DNA of 64,000 nucleotides from Bacillota bacterium (GCA_017889545.1 JAGFZV010000004.1:62001-126000); one strand, 5' to 3'. Counted from the first letter of the stretch, positions 50,479-59,725 are shown. The notes: generated by a model not told the origin, from the letters alone. A program made the numbers and translations.

Positions 50479-51615
50479 TTACTTTATTACCGTGATCGAA
50501 ACACCATTTTTTATTTCCTGGATGTTACTTGTTATGACCATTCCTTCTTGAGGCAAGTTCGAGGTGATTTCGGTTAACTCGCCAATGGTTTCTCCGGGGG
50601 TTATTTGTTGGAGGACAGCTTTGCCTTCCATTGCAATATATACAAAACTTCGATTTTGGTTATCTTGGAATATTGATACAGTGGGGATTGCAAAGACCAA
50701 TGCGGATTGGTCTGTATCTATGCGGACGGCAACCGGCATTCCCAGTTCCAATAATCCAGGAGTAGAATTTCCGAGTTTGATATGGGCGCGGAAAACGGAA
50801 ACTTGGTTATCTTTTATCTCTGGATAGATTGCCGATACCTGACCTGCTATGGTTTGCGATGATAGCTCAATTGTCGCTTGTTTGCCCAAATGAACCAGGT
50901 ATAGGTCTTGTTGGTCAATCGGTAGGACCACTTCCATTTCATGGCCGCTTCCCAAAGATAGTAACTGTTGTTCCGCTTGTACCGTTTTTCCCGGAGTGAC
51001 CGATAGCCCTGTTACAATGCCGTCGATTGGCGCCTTCACTGTAACAGGGCCGACGAATGGTTCCGTATTGCCGCTGCCGGCAGAAAGGTATGGGTCATTG
51101 GACAGATTTCTTTGTGCTTCCTGCAAGCGAGCCGCGGCGGTCTCCAACTGCCGTCGCGGGATGCCGCCGATTTCATATAATTTTTGGTAACGGTTAAACT
51201 CTTTCAAGGCATTTTCATAATTGGCTTTTGCTTGTTGAGAGGCCTCCGTTGTCTGGCTTATTTCACCTTCGCTGGCCGTAAAGGGTTTTGCTGATACTTC
51301 AACAGTAAATAAAGGCTGGCCGGATTGAACTGCTTGCCCTTGAATCACATATATTTCACTTAGTGTGCCGGAAAATTCGGTTTTAACAGGGACGGTGTTT
51401 GCATTTTCCACTGAACCGGCAAAAACAATTTTTATCGGCTTATGTAACGACGCAATGGGGGCAGCAGTAACAGCAAGAGGAGTCTTCAACCCGATTTGCT
51501 GGATAGGAAATGTAAGCGGGAACAGGTTATAACTGGCGACGGACAGTAAGCCCGCGATGAATAAAAAAAAGGTTATAATAAAAATTATGCGATTTTTCCG
51601 GCTCAACTTTTTCAT
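50479..51615 (-). CDS. HlyD/RND-type periplasmic adaptor (membrane fusion protein)
   Basis: The 378-residue protein has one N-terminal transmembrane anchor (IIFIITFFLFIAGLLSVASY), a lipoyl half-motif (GTLSEIYVIQGQAVQSGQPLF), a helical hairpin (ASQQAKANYENALKEFNRYQKLYE), the second lipoyl half (VKAPIDGIVTGLSVTPGKTV) and a beta-barrel domain (IDQQDLYLVHLGKQATIEL). This is the MFP architecture of efflux systems. No inner-membrane pump or ABC permease gene is next to it. GGAG with nine-base spacing favours 51615 over an ATG at 51624. Confidence 0.85.
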   Translation of the reverse strand: MKKLSRKNRIIFIITFFLFIAGLLSVASYNLFPLTFPIQQIGLKTPLAVTAAPIASLHKPIKIVFAGSVENANTVPVKTEFSGTLSEIYVIQGQAVQSGQPLFTVEVSAKPFTASEGEISQTTEASQQAKANYENALKEFNRYQKLYEIGGIPRRQLETAAARLQEAQRNLSNDPYLSAGSGNTEPFVGPVTVKAPIDGIVTGLSVTPGKTVQAEQQLLSLGSGHEMEVVLPIDQQDLYLVHLGKQATIELSSQTIAGQVSAIYPEIKDNQVSVFRAHIKLGNSTPGLLELGMPVAVRIDTDQSALVFAIPTVSIFQDNQNRSFVYIAMEGKAVLQQITPGETIGELTEITSNLPQEGMVITSNIQEIKNGVSITVIK

Positions 51616-51690
51616 ACAGTTCATCTCCATCATGATCACCTGGCAGTTCTTATATTGTCACTTTTCGATTTGTGCGTCAAGTGTTATTGC

Positions 51691-51705
51691 GTGTGAAGGA
51701 TAAAT
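51691..51705. repeat. 15-base match to the left end of the two-hairpin element
   Basis: GTGTGAAGGATAAAT is the exact reverse complement of the first 15 bases of the element copies at 23356 and 44416. The rest of the element is absent. It may be a decayed end, a target site or chance. Confidence 0.35.
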
Positions 51706-51808
51706 GAGAATAATAAGAAAGAAAAATGAGCGGATTTATTGTATAATAGAAGAAAGACTTGGTCCAAATGAAGGTTTAGCCCAGTGTGTGCTGTCCAAAG
51801 GAGTCGGT

Positions 51809-52456
51809 ATGATAATGCATGGTCTGAATGAAACAAATCATAAAATGAAAACCGCCGGTAATCGAATCCTAATGATTTTCAATAAATGGATTAGTTCTCT
51901 GTTGTGCTTTTTGTTATTATTTTCAATTGGGATTTTTGCAAATACTCATCAAACACTCAGTGCAAGCGGCCTTGCAGTAACAGAGGTGCAGACGGTACGG
52001 CAGAATGAGGCTGCACAGAGACAAGAAATGATCAAAATCGCGAGAGCTACGGATAAACTAGCGGTTATTCCATCGATCTGGCCGATTAGCGGAACGGTTA
52101 CTTCCCGTTTTGGCTGGCGTAACTCCCCTTGGGGCGGCGGCAGTGAATTTCACGCGGGAATTGATATCGCTAATAGTAGCGGTACGCCTGTTGTTGCCGC
52201 TGCCGACGGCAAGGTTGTGCAAAGCACATGGTCGGAAGGGTATGGCAATATTGTGCAAATTGATCATGGGAATGGCATGGTGACCGTTTACGGGCATAAT
52301 TCGCGAAACATTGTCAATGCCGGGCAAAATGTACAAAAAGGACAAGTGATTTCTTATGTGGGAAGTACCGGCAGAAGTACGGGTCCCCATCTTCATTATG
52401 AAGTCAGGATAAATGACAAGGCTGTTGATCCCATTCGCTTCATGGTTCTTTACTAA
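51809..52456 (+). CDS. M23-family metallopeptidase (LytM-like), secreted
   Basis: The 215-residue protein has a signal anchor (LLCFLLLFSIGIFANT) and a C-terminal M23 peptidase domain. Zinc ligands are seen in FHAGIDIA (HxxxD) and GPHLHYEVR (HxH). It cuts peptidoglycan peptide bridges outside the membrane. The start at 51809 is chosen because AAGGAG (51798-51803) lies five bases before it; a longer in-frame reading from 51704 has no RBS. Confidence 0.88.
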   Translation: MIMHGLNETNHKMKTAGNRILMIFNKWISSLLCFLLLFSIGIFANTHQTLSASGLAVTEVQTVRQNEAAQRQEMIKIARATDKLAVIPSIWPISGTVTSRFGWRNSPWGGGSEFHAGIDIANSSGTPVVAAADGKVVQSTWSEGYGNIVQIDHGNGMVTVYGHNSRNIVNAGQNVQKGQVISYVGSTGRSTGPHLHYEVRINDKAVDPIRFMVLY

Positions 52457-52581
52457 TTGCTGGCAACACGCTTGGTATAGTGATAGAATAATACTGTAAG
52501 TGTCTTATCATACAACACATTGATACTTAGAAGCATTCAATGTGATCCATCGAGAGCAAATCGCATAAGGGGGGCAAGGAT

Positions 52582-53019
52582 ATGGAGAATGTCACTTTAG
52601 AGAAGATTGACATTATACGCGACCGGGCAGGAGTAACTTACAAAGAAGCCAAAGAGGCGTTGGAGCGCAGCAATGGCGATGTGATTGAAGCCTTGATTGA
52701 ATTGGAAGAAGCAAAACAAGGCACCTGGACCGACGAAATTTCATCCCGTTCCTCACAGGTTATTGAGAGAGTCAAAAAGCTGATTTATGAAGGCAATGTC
52801 ACCAAGATTCGTGTCAAGAATGAAGGCAAGGTCCTAGTGGAAATCCCTGTGGCGATCGGTGCTCTTGGCGCAGTGATGCTGCCGCATCTGGCAGTATTAG
52901 GTGTGCTTGTCGCTGTTTTCAAACGCTGCACGATTGAAATCGTTCGCACAGATGGCGACACGGAAACGATTGAAACAGAAGTGGAACACAGTGAAGAAGA
53001 AAAGAAGAAAAATCTCTAA
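52582..53019 (+). CDS. DUF4342 protein with UBA-like N-terminus
   Basis: The 145-residue protein has an N-terminal UBA/TS-N-like helix set (EKIDIIRDRAGVTYKEAKEALERSNGDVIEALIEL). A beta segment follows (VTKIRVKNEGKVLVEIPV), then a hydrophobic stretch (GALGAVMLPHLAVLGVLVAVF) and an acidic tail. This is the DUF4342 layout, of unknown function. GGGGGGCAAGG precedes the ATG. Confidence 0.85.
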   Translation: MENVTLEKIDIIRDRAGVTYKEAKEALERSNGDVIEALIELEEAKQGTWTDEISSRSSQVIERVKKLIYEGNVTKIRVKNEGKVLVEIPVAIGALGAVMLPHLAVLGVLVAVFKRCTIEIVRTDGDTETIETEVEHSEEEKKKNL

Positions 53020-53048
53020 GACTATCCTGAGCTAATTTGAAATTGCGG

Positions 53049-53083
53049 AAAAATATCCTGTCTTTGCGTGACAGGATATTTTT
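53049..53083 (+). terminator. Terminator after the DUF4342 gene
   Basis: AAAAATATCCTGTC / GACAGGATATTTTT is a perfect 14-bp stem with a 7-nt loop. Confidence 0.9.
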
Positions 53084-53090
53084 GTTTGTG

Positions 53091-53117
53091 GACTCATGCG
53101 ACGGTTCCGTTTGAGTC
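53091..53117. repeat. REP-like short palindrome, copy 2
   Basis: GACTCATGCGACGGTTCC followed by GTTTGAGTC has GACTCA/TGAGTC ends and an ACGGTTCC core shared with the sequence at 24076-24101. Confidence 0.5.
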
Positions 53118-53299
53118 TTTATCCAGATGAATTTTTTATGATCAAATATGGCATTTTAAAGATGCGATGTGTTACGATAGAGTTGAATAGTTAGTAAATT
53201 TAGAAAAGTCAGTTCTATTTACATCCCGAACGAAATTGCATTTGCCGAACGATGTTTTGAATTTTGGGGAAATTACAGACAGAGAGAGGGGACCAGAGA

Positions 53300-54481
53300 A
53301 TGAATAAATGGTTTTTTACTTCTGAATCTGTTACGGAAGGTCATCCTGATAAAATTTGCGATCAAATATCGGATGGTATTTTGGATGCAATTCTGGCAAG
53401 AGATCCGGAGGCAAGAGTCGCTTGCAACACGTCTGTATGCACAGGATTGGTCTTGATTACGGGACAAATTACAACGACCTGCTATGTGGATATCCCTAAA
53501 ATTGCAAGGAATATCGTTACAGAAATTGGTTACACAAAATCTGAATTTGGTTTTGAAGGAAATAGTTGTGCGGTTCTCACCGGAATTGATGAGCAATCGC
53601 CCGATATTGCTGTTGGCGTAAATACATCAGTTGAATATAAAGAAGGTTCAGTTGATGAGTTGGATCGGCTTGGAGCAGGCGATCAGGGAATGATGTTTGG
53701 CTTTGCCTGCAATGAAACTCCGGAGTTGATGCCGATGCCCATCATGCTTGCTCATAAATTAGCAAGAAAGTTAGCTGAAGTGAGAAAATCAAAAGAACTT
53801 CGGTATTTGCGGCCGGACGGAAAAACTCAAGTCACTGTGGAATACCTTAAGCATCAAGCCGTTCGTGTTGAAACCATTGTCATTGCTTGTCAGCATGATG
53901 AAACTGTGATGCAGGAACAGATTAAAACGGACATCATTGAAAAAGTTATCAAAGCTGTCATACCGGCAGAATTATTGGATGACCAGACAAAATATTATGT
54001 GAATCCAACAGGCCGGTTTATCATAGGCGGCCCGCAGGGAGATACGGGCTTAACAGGAAAAAAAATTATTGTGGATACGTACGGCGGTTATTCACGGCAT
54101 GGCGGAGGTTCGTTTTCCGGTAAGGATCCAACTAAAGTTGACCGTTCGGCAACTTATGCGGCAAGGTATGTTGCCAAAAATATCGTAGCGGCAGGGTTGG
54201 CGGACAAGTGTGAAATTCAGCTGGCGTATGCGATTGGCGTATCCCATCCTGTTTCCATCATGGTAGATACGTTTGGAACGAATAAAATAAAAGAAAAGAA
54301 AATAAAAAAACTCATAAAAAAATACTTTGATTTAAGGCCGTCAGCTATTATTGAAACTTTTGATTTAAGACGGCCGATATATCAACAAGTGGCGGCGTAC
54401 GGACATTTTGGAAGAGATGATCTCGATCTTCCTTGGGAAAAGACGGACAAAGCGGAATTGCTACGGCAAGAATTATTTTGA
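53300..54481 (+). CDS. metK: S-adenosylmethionine synthetase
   Basis: The 393-residue enzyme makes S-adenosylmethionine from methionine and ATP. It starts with [20 protein letters not shown] (ATP-binding histidine and aspartate), has [10 protein letters not shown], and [22 protein letters not shown] in the C-terminal half. The length is normal. GAGGGGA precedes the ATG. It lies just upstream of the AmmeMemoRadiSam genes, whose radical-SAM enzyme consumes SAM. No SAM riboswitch is seen in the 280-base gap before it. Confidence 0.95.
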   Translation: MNKWFFTSESVTEGHPDKICDQISDGILDAILARDPEARVACNTSVCTGLVLITGQITTTCYVDIPKIARNIVTEIGYTKSEFGFEGNSCAVLTGIDEQSPDIAVGVNTSVEYKEGSVDELDRLGAGDQGMMFGFACNETPELMPMPIMLAHKLARKLAEVRKSKELRYLRPDGKTQVTVEYLKHQAVRVETIVIACQHDETVMQEQIKTDIIEKVIKAVIPAELLDDQTKYYVNPTGRFIIGGPQGDTGLTGKKIIVDTYGGYSRHGGGSFSGKDPTKVDRSATYAARYVAKNIVAAGLADKCEIQLAYAIGVSHPVSIMVDTFGTNKIKEKKIKKLIKKYFDLRPSAIIETFDLRRPIYQQVAAYGHFGRDDLDLPWEKTDKAELLRQELF

Positions 54482-54547
54482 TCATGGCGAAACCCTTTGA
54501 AAAGATCAACTGAGCCTATCTAAAAAAGCTAAGGAGTGATGTAGCAG

Positions 54548-55420
54548 ATGAAGGAAGCCATTTTATATCATAAAAAAGAAAATGGTAATGTTCAATGTGT
54601 CGTCTGCAATCATAGATGTACGATTGCAGACGGGAAAAGAGGGATTTGCGGCGTTCGGGAAAATATCGCGGGAAAACTCTATGCCTTGAACTATGGCAAA
54701 GCAATCGCTGTCCACATCGATCCAATCGAAAAAAAACCTCTGTATCATTTCTTGCCAGGAACAAAAACGTATTCCTTTGCTGCCGTTGGGTGTAATTTCC
54801 GTTGCTCCTGGTGTCAAAACTGGGAAATATCGCAAAGCCCAAAACCAAACAAGCCAATTGAGGGCATTGATATTTCTCCGGCTGAGCATGTGAAGCGAGC
54901 TCTTGAATATGTATGTCCTTCCATTTCTTATACATATTCTGAGCCGACAATTTTTGTAGAGTATGCACTGGAGACGATGAAGTTAGCCAAAGAGAAAGGA
55001 TTGAAAAATATTTGGGTGACGAACGGGTACATGTCGCGAGAAACGCTTGATGCGATTACCCCCAGCCTGGATGCTGCGAATGTAGACTATAAAGGACCAA
55101 ATGACGGTGTTTATGAAAAATATTGCGGTGGTAAGGCCGAACCGATTATGGAGAACCTCAAGTACCTTCATGCTGCGGGAGTACACATTGAAATTACAAC
55201 GTTAATTGTACCGGGTGTAAACGATAAAGCCGGCCAATTAGAAAAAATCGCCCAATTCATTGGTACGGAACTCAGCAGAGATGTACCGTGGCATGTAACT
55301 CGATTTTTTCCTAATTGGAAAATGATGGATGCCGAAATTACTCCTCTGGAGACGTTGGAAATGGCTGAAAAAATCGGCGAAGAAGCCGGAATAAAACATA
55401 TCCATGTGGGCAATGTATAA
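54548..55420 (+). CDS. amrS: AmmeMemoRadiSam system radical SAM enzyme
   Basis: The 290-residue protein has an N-terminal cysteine cluster (C17, C20, C24, C34) and the radical-SAM motif C82-x3-C86-x2-C89 in VGCNFRCSWCQNW. This is the AmrS-type member of the pyruvate-formate-lyase-activase-like group. The reaction of the system is not established to my knowledge. It starts 66 bases after metK and is followed 15 bases later by the Memo-like gene. Confidence 0.88.
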   Translation: MKEAILYHKKENGNVQCVVCNHRCTIADGKRGICGVRENIAGKLYALNYGKAIAVHIDPIEKKPLYHFLPGTKTYSFAAVGCNFRCSWCQNWEISQSPKPNKPIEGIDISPAEHVKRALEYVCPSISYTYSEPTIFVEYALETMKLAKEKGLKNIWVTNGYMSRETLDAITPSLDAANVDYKGPNDGVYEKYCGGKAEPIMENLKYLHAAGVHIEITTLIVPGVNDKAGQLEKIAQFIGTELSRDVPWHVTRFFPNWKMMDAEITPLETLEMAEKIGEEAGIKHIHVGNV

Positions 55421-55435
55421 AGGGAGGCGTAGATC

Positions 55436-56056
55436 ATGCTCGTTTTAGGCGCTGTTAGTCCCCATCCCCCTATCATTATTCCGGAAATTGGCGGAACCGA
55501 GATTGAAAAGGTAAAACAAACAATCTCAGCCCTGGAGTTGGCAGCATCTAGATTGGCCGCGGCAAAACCGGATAAAATAGTCATGATTTCACCGCATAGT
55601 GAGCACGGGTATCAAGTGCCGCTTTATTATCTTGCGAAAGAGCTGCCCCCGGATACGGAGTTGGAGAAAATATTGGTCACCAATCCTTCTTATACATATT
55701 ATTTTGAGCTCGGAAAACAGTATGGTGAAAAAATCGATCAGTCAAGCAAACGTATTGCAGTTATCGCTTCCGGAGATTTATCGCATGTATTAAAACCCGA
55801 CGGTCCATATGGGTATGATCCGTCAGGACCAAAACTGGATGAGGCGATTGTTAACGCGATCACGAATAAAGACGTAACCAGTTTGATGGAGATTGATGCC
55901 GAAATTCTTCAGAATGGAGCAGAATGCGGTTTAAGGTCGATATTGTTCTTGTTCGGCGTATTTGCGGGGAAAGACTATGCGACAGAAGTGCTATCATATG
56001 AAGGTCCTTTCGGAGTCGGATACCTGGTGGCTGTTTTCACGATAAAGCTGCTATAG
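55436..56056 (+). CDS. AmmeMemoRadiSam-associated extradiol dioxygenase-like (LigB/Memo fold) protein
   Basis: The 206-residue protein starts LVLGAVSPHPPIIIPEIG and has VMISPHSEHG and VIASGDLSHV, the histidine and aspartate positions of the class III extradiol dioxygenase/Memo fold. In many relatives this domain is followed in the same chain by an AMMECR1 domain; here the protein ends without it, and no AMMECR1 gene lies nearby. AGGGAGGCG precedes the ATG. It is probably co-transcribed with the radical SAM gene. Confidence 0.85.
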   Translation: MLVLGAVSPHPPIIIPEIGGTEIEKVKQTISALELAASRLAAAKPDKIVMISPHSEHGYQVPLYYLAKELPPDTELEKILVTNPSYTYYFELGKQYGEKIDQSSKRIAVIASGDLSHVLKPDGPYGYDPSGPKLDEAIVNAITNKDVTSLMEIDAEILQNGAECGLRSILFLFGVFAGKDYATEVLSYEGPFGVGYLVAVFTIKLL

Positions 56057-56107
56057 CAGGATAGGCTCGTCGACTGTTGACGAAGATAAAATGGGGGGAA
56101 TCGACAA

Positions 56108-56509
56108 GTGAATGAAATTATAAAATTTCTACAAGACAATAGTATGGGATTTTTGGCAACCATTGCGGATGGCAAACCCAAAATCAGACCTTTTCAATTC
56201 GCGGTGGAAGAAAACGGAAAATTATTTTTCTGTTCCAATAATACCAAAGATCTGTTTGAACAGTTAAAGGCTAATCCATATGTAGAATTTTCTAGTTTTT
56301 CACCTCGATTTGCCTGGATTCGCATTAACGGGGAAGTGAAATTTAGTAATGATTTGAAAATTAAAGAAAAGATTTTTATTGCAAATGGGTTGATAAGATC
56401 AATTTATCACACACCGGATAACCCTATCTTTGAAATATTTTATATTGAACATGGAACAGCTATACTTTCCGATTTTTCTGGCAAACCGCCGGAAAGAGTA
56501 GATTTTTAA
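56108..56509 (+). CDS. Pyridoxamine 5'-phosphate oxidase-like FMN-binding protein
   Basis: The 133-residue split-barrel protein begins IIKFLQDNSMGFLATIADGKPKIRPF, a flavin-binding strand pattern of the PNPOx-like superfamily, and has KLFFCSNNTKDLFEQLKANPYVEF. It lacks the residues specific to PdxH as far as can be judged, so it is a general FMN-dependent reductase of unknown substrate. GTG at 56108 follows GGGGGGAA. Confidence 0.85.
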   Translation: MNEIIKFLQDNSMGFLATIADGKPKIRPFQFAVEENGKLFFCSNNTKDLFEQLKANPYVEFSSFSPRFAWIRINGEVKFSNDLKIKEKIFIANGLIRSIYHTPDNPIFEIFYIEHGTAILSDFSGKPPERVDF

Positions 56510-56529
56510 TTGTACTGTTAAGATGAATC

Positions 56530-56562
56530 GGTCCGTATCTCTGAAGGATACGGACTGTTTTC
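56530..56562 (+). terminator. Terminator after the PPOX-like gene
   Basis: GGTCCGTATC / GATACGGACT with a 7-nt loop is followed by GTTTTC. Confidence 0.8.
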
Positions 56563-56696
56563 ATGTTGTGCAAAGTATGATTTAAAATAGTTCGAAAAAA
56601 GTGATATTTTATAAGATGAGCAGAAATGGATCTGATATAATATAATGAGAATTGGATTGTGTGGGCTCTAAAACATGCAGAATGCGAGCGATAGAA

Positions 56697-57167
56697 ATGA
56701 AAAGTATATTTTTTTATCAAACAGTCATTGGAAAAATTGGGATTGCCGATAACGGAGAAGCGATCATCCAACTTACTTTTGACGATGGAAAAATACCAGT
56801 AGACGCTTTGGTTAAAGAAACGCCATTAATAAAAGAAGCGGCGCAGCAAATCAAGGAGTATTTGTCCGGAAAACGAAAAGTTTTCGATATCCCGATTGCA
56901 GCAAATGGGACTGTCTTCCAACAGAACGTATGGGAAGCCCTGAAAGCGATCCCTTATGGGGAAACGAGAAGCTATAAGGACATTGCTGAGAGTATCGGTC
57001 AACCCAAGGCTTGTCGTGCTGTTGGTATGGCCAACAATAGAAATCCGATTGCGCTCATGGTTCCTTGTCATCGTGTTATCGGCGCAAACGGGAAATTGGT
57101 TGGTTATGGCGGCGGTCTTGATATTAAGGAAAAACTTCTTAATTTGGAAAAAACGCATAGGAACTGA
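56697..57167 (+). CDS. ogt: Methylated-DNA--protein-cysteine methyltransferase
   Basis: The 156-residue repair protein transfers the methyl group of O6-methylguanine to its own cysteine in VPCHRVI. The family's FQQNVWEALKAIPYGETRSYKDIA and CRAVGMANNRNPIALMVPCHRV are complete, and the short RNase-H-like N-terminus fits the Ogt group. ATG codons at 56682 and 56697 are candidates with weak RBS; the second places IFFYQTVIG at the N-terminus as in relatives. Confidence 0.92.
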   Translation: MKSIFFYQTVIGKIGIADNGEAIIQLTFDDGKIPVDALVKETPLIKEAAQQIKEYLSGKRKVFDIPIAANGTVFQQNVWEALKAIPYGETRSYKDIAESIGQPKACRAVGMANNRNPIALMVPCHRVIGANGKLVGYGGGLDIKEKLLNLEKTHRN

Positions 57168-57259
57168 TCTAATGAAGCGATGCGAAGGCTGATTGGAAGA
57201 AACGCCTCTGTGCTAGTATTAGAGGTCGTATATGCGCGGTTGCGAAGGGGGGAATATCA

Positions 57260-58852
57260 ATTAATAACATCAATCAATTTGAAAAAATCCAAGATTTTGA
57301 ATGGGGTACTTTGTTATGGTTCTTTGAACCTAATAATCTTGATATAGAGCGCTTGAGCGTTGGGTTGGTAACGTTTAAGCCGAATACAATACAAGGGGAA
57401 CACCTTCACTCCGGTGATGAACAAGTGATCTATGTCATTTCGGGTAAGGGTCTTCAAACAATAAATGAAACAACTGAAACAATCAGTGCAGGCGATATTA
57501 AGCATATTCCTCCCTACGCCAGACATAAGGTTGTTAATCTGTTGGATACAGAGTTAAAACTGATTATTGTGTATACGCCATCGAAATTCCAGCAGTTGCT
57601 TGCCAGACCGAATGCAGAACATCAAAGTAATACGAAAAACTTATTCGGGTTTCTTGATACGGAAGCATTATGCAGTCTCTTGAATAAATTAGCGGATGCG
57701 ACTGACTTTAGCTTGGCAGTACTAAATTCTGCCGGTGAATTGTTAGTTACTACGGACAATTACCCGCCTTTCTGTACAATGCTGCGCAATGCCAGCAATG
57801 GAAAACATTGCAGGGATCATGTCCTTCCGGCCTGCCAGAGCGCAACCTTATCAAATGACCGGCATTTATTCTTTTGTTGTCACAATATCGCCAGTATTAT
57901 GGTTCCGATATTTAATGGTGACGTGCCGATCGGTTTTATTAAATGCGGTCAAATTTTTATTTCTAAACCGGACCTTGAACAAATAAAGCATGAATTCATC
58001 AAACTATGTTCAGAGTATGGGTTAGGTGTCGATGCTCTTACAACTGAATATCTGCGCACAAAGCTTCAACCCAAAAGCAGGCTTTATGCAGCGGCCGAAG
58101 CGACGTTTGTGATTGCTAACTATATCAATGAAATGGCGACTGCTTCGCTTCGACAAACAGAGCTCACAAACAGCCGCATTTCTTTAATTAAAGAACAAGT
58201 CGCGAAAGCGCAATTGGAAAAAGCCTTGAAAGAGGCTGATTTTAAATTGCTGATTTCGCAAATCAACCCGCATTTTTTATTCAATACCTTAAGTACAATT
58301 GCCCAACTCGCTTATATTGACGGAACGGAACGGGTGGCCAATTTGGTTTGGAACCTTTCGGATTTGCTCCGCTATACGCTGCGGAAAACAGAACAGCTTA
58401 TTCCCCTGCAGGAAGAATTGGAAATGATTAATAATTATGTTGCTATTCAGACTGCCCGGTTTGGCGAACGCTTAAGCGTATCTACCGATGTGGAGCCGGG
58501 TTTGTCGGATGTGCCGATACCCGGTTTGCTGCTTCAGCCTTTGGTCGAAAATGCAATTATTCATGGCCTCGAGGGGAGTAAAAATAAAGGAATTATAAAA
58601 ATATGCGTAAGAAAACAGGATCAAGACATTCAAATTGAAATTAGCGATAATGGTGTTGGGTTTAACCCTGAAGCCATAAAGTGGCAGGAAAAAGAGAAAA
58701 AGAGCGGTATAGGCATTGAGAGTGTAAAAAACCGCCTTCAATATTATTATGGCGACAGACAGTCTTTTCATATTTTCAGTAAACCGGGGAAAGGCGCACA
58801 AATTGTTTTGTCTTTTCCTATTGCAAATGGTGATAGCTATGCAGAAACTTAA
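57260..58852 (+). CDS. Cupin-PocR sensor histidine kinase (LytS-type), probable ATT start
   Basis: From an ATT at 57260 the product has 530 residues. An N-terminal cupin (about 30-110: GEHLHSGDEQVIYVISGKG) is followed by a PocR-type ligand-binding domain (about 125-250, with several cysteines), a helical linker, a His-kinase domain with the phosphoacceptor histidine in ISQINPHFLFNTL, and an ATPase with LVENAIIHG and ISDNGVGF. No transmembrane helix is present. AAGGGGGG (57245-57252) lies seven bases before the ATT, and no ATG, GTG or TTG occurs in frame until a TTG at 57311, which would cut into the conserved start of the cupin. The response regulator overlaps it by 14 bases. Confidence 0.82.
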   Translation: MNNINQFEKIQDFEWGTLLWFFEPNNLDIERLSVGLVTFKPNTIQGEHLHSGDEQVIYVISGKGLQTINETTETISAGDIKHIPPYARHKVVNLLDTELKLIIVYTPSKFQQLLARPNAEHQSNTKNLFGFLDTEALCSLLNKLADATDFSLAVLNSAGELLVTTDNYPPFCTMLRNASNGKHCRDHVLPACQSATLSNDRHLFFCCHNIASIMVPIFNGDVPIGFIKCGQIFISKPDLEQIKHEFIKLCSEYGLGVDALTTEYLRTKLQPKSRLYAAAEATFVIANYINEMATASLRQTELTNSRISLIKEQVAKAQLEKALKEADFKLLISQINPHFLFNTLSTIAQLAYIDGTERVANLVWNLSDLLRYTLRKTEQLIPLQEELEMINNYVAIQTARFGERLSVSTDVEPGLSDVPIPGLLLQPLVENAIIHGLEGSKNKGIIKICVRKQDQDIQIEISDNGVGFNPEAIKWQEKEKKSGIGIESVKNRLQYYYGDRQSFHIFSKPGKGAQIVLSFPIANGDSYAET

Positions 58853-59573
58853 AATATTGGTTGTTGATGATGAAGTCGTGGTCCGTTCTTTTATTAAATC
58901 GGTCATTGAAAAAGAAAATTTGCCGGTAAAGCTTCTTTTACAAGCGGATAATGGTCGTGATGCCATAACCATTACTGCGAAATACAAGCCCGATCTTGTA
59001 TTTATGGACATACGCATACCGGAACTTGACGGGATTCATGCAGCAGAAAAAATTTTGATTGATTATCCGGAGACCAAAATCATTATTGTTTCCGCCTATG
59101 ATGATTTTGATTACGCCAGGACGGCTTTTCGCGCCGGAGTATGTGATTATCTTTTAAAACCGGTCAAACCGATTGATATTGTTGACGCTGTTCGCAAAAT
59201 ATCAGCGTATATGGAAGATCATGATGATGAGGCTGGTCCAACTTTGCACAAGTCTGACATTGTAAGAAAAATAGACGAATACGTCAGAGCAAACCTTGAT
59301 AAGCCGATACACCTCGATGATTTGGCGAATACTGTTTATTTGAGTCCGTCCCATCTGAGCCGGACGTTTAAGCAGCTTACCGGAATTTCTATAGTGGATT
59401 TTATTCAAGAACAAAAACTGAACGCAGCAGCAAAACTATTGATTTCGTCAGAACGGACAATTACCGAAATTGCCGGGTTGGTAGGGTTTAATGACGGCAC
59501 CTATTTTGCCACCTGTTTTAAAAACAAAATGGGACTGTCACCCAAGCAATATAGAAAAACGCATAATATTTAA
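58839..59573 (+). CDS. Response regulator with AraC-type DNA-binding domain
   Basis: The 244-residue protein has a receiver domain with LVVDDE, the phospho-acceptor aspartate in LVFMDIRIPELDG, and the conserved lysine in LLKPVKP. Its C-terminus is a double helix-turn-helix of the AraC type (LDDLANTVYLSPSHLSRTFKQ and ITEIAGLVGFNDGTYFATCFK..GLSPKQYRK). It overlaps the histidine kinase gene by 14 bases and is its partner. The IlvD and BASS genes that follow the terminator are the nearest likely targets. Confidence 0.92.
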   Translation: MQKLKILVVDDEVVVRSFIKSVIEKENLPVKLLLQADNGRDAITITAKYKPDLVFMDIRIPELDGIHAAEKILIDYPETKIIIVSAYDDFDYARTAFRAGVCDYLLKPVKPIDIVDAVRKISAYMEDHDDEAGPTLHKSDIVRKIDEYVRANLDKPIHLDDLANTVYLSPSHLSRTFKQLTGISIVDFIQEQKLNAAAKLLISSERTITEIAGLVGFNDGTYFATCFKNKMGLSPKQYRKTHNI

Positions 59574-59592
59574 TATAAGCAGCAATAAATCT

Positions 59593-59630
59593 AAACTTGC
59601 GCCTACAGTGTTTTTAGGCGCAAGTTTTTT
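59593..59630 (+). terminator. Terminator after the two-component genes
   Basis: A perfect 13-bp stem AAACTTGCGCCTA / TAGGCGCAAGTTT is followed by TTTATTATT. Confidence 0.9.
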
Positions 59631-59725
59631 ATTATTTGGCACAAATAATTGCAGGAAAATAATAGATAAATCATTTATGCTGAATATAGAATTCTCAAAG
59701 AATAAAATTTTTAAGGAGTGGTACT

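Noticed and set aside
53120-53299. SAM riboswitch before metK
   Set aside because: No SAM-I conserved core (GAGGGA..GCAACC) or terminator pair is seen in the leader.
57176-57311. Frameshift at the start of the histidine kinase gene
   Set aside because: The frame is continuously open from 57176, so a non-standard start codon explains the missing ATG without a frameshift.
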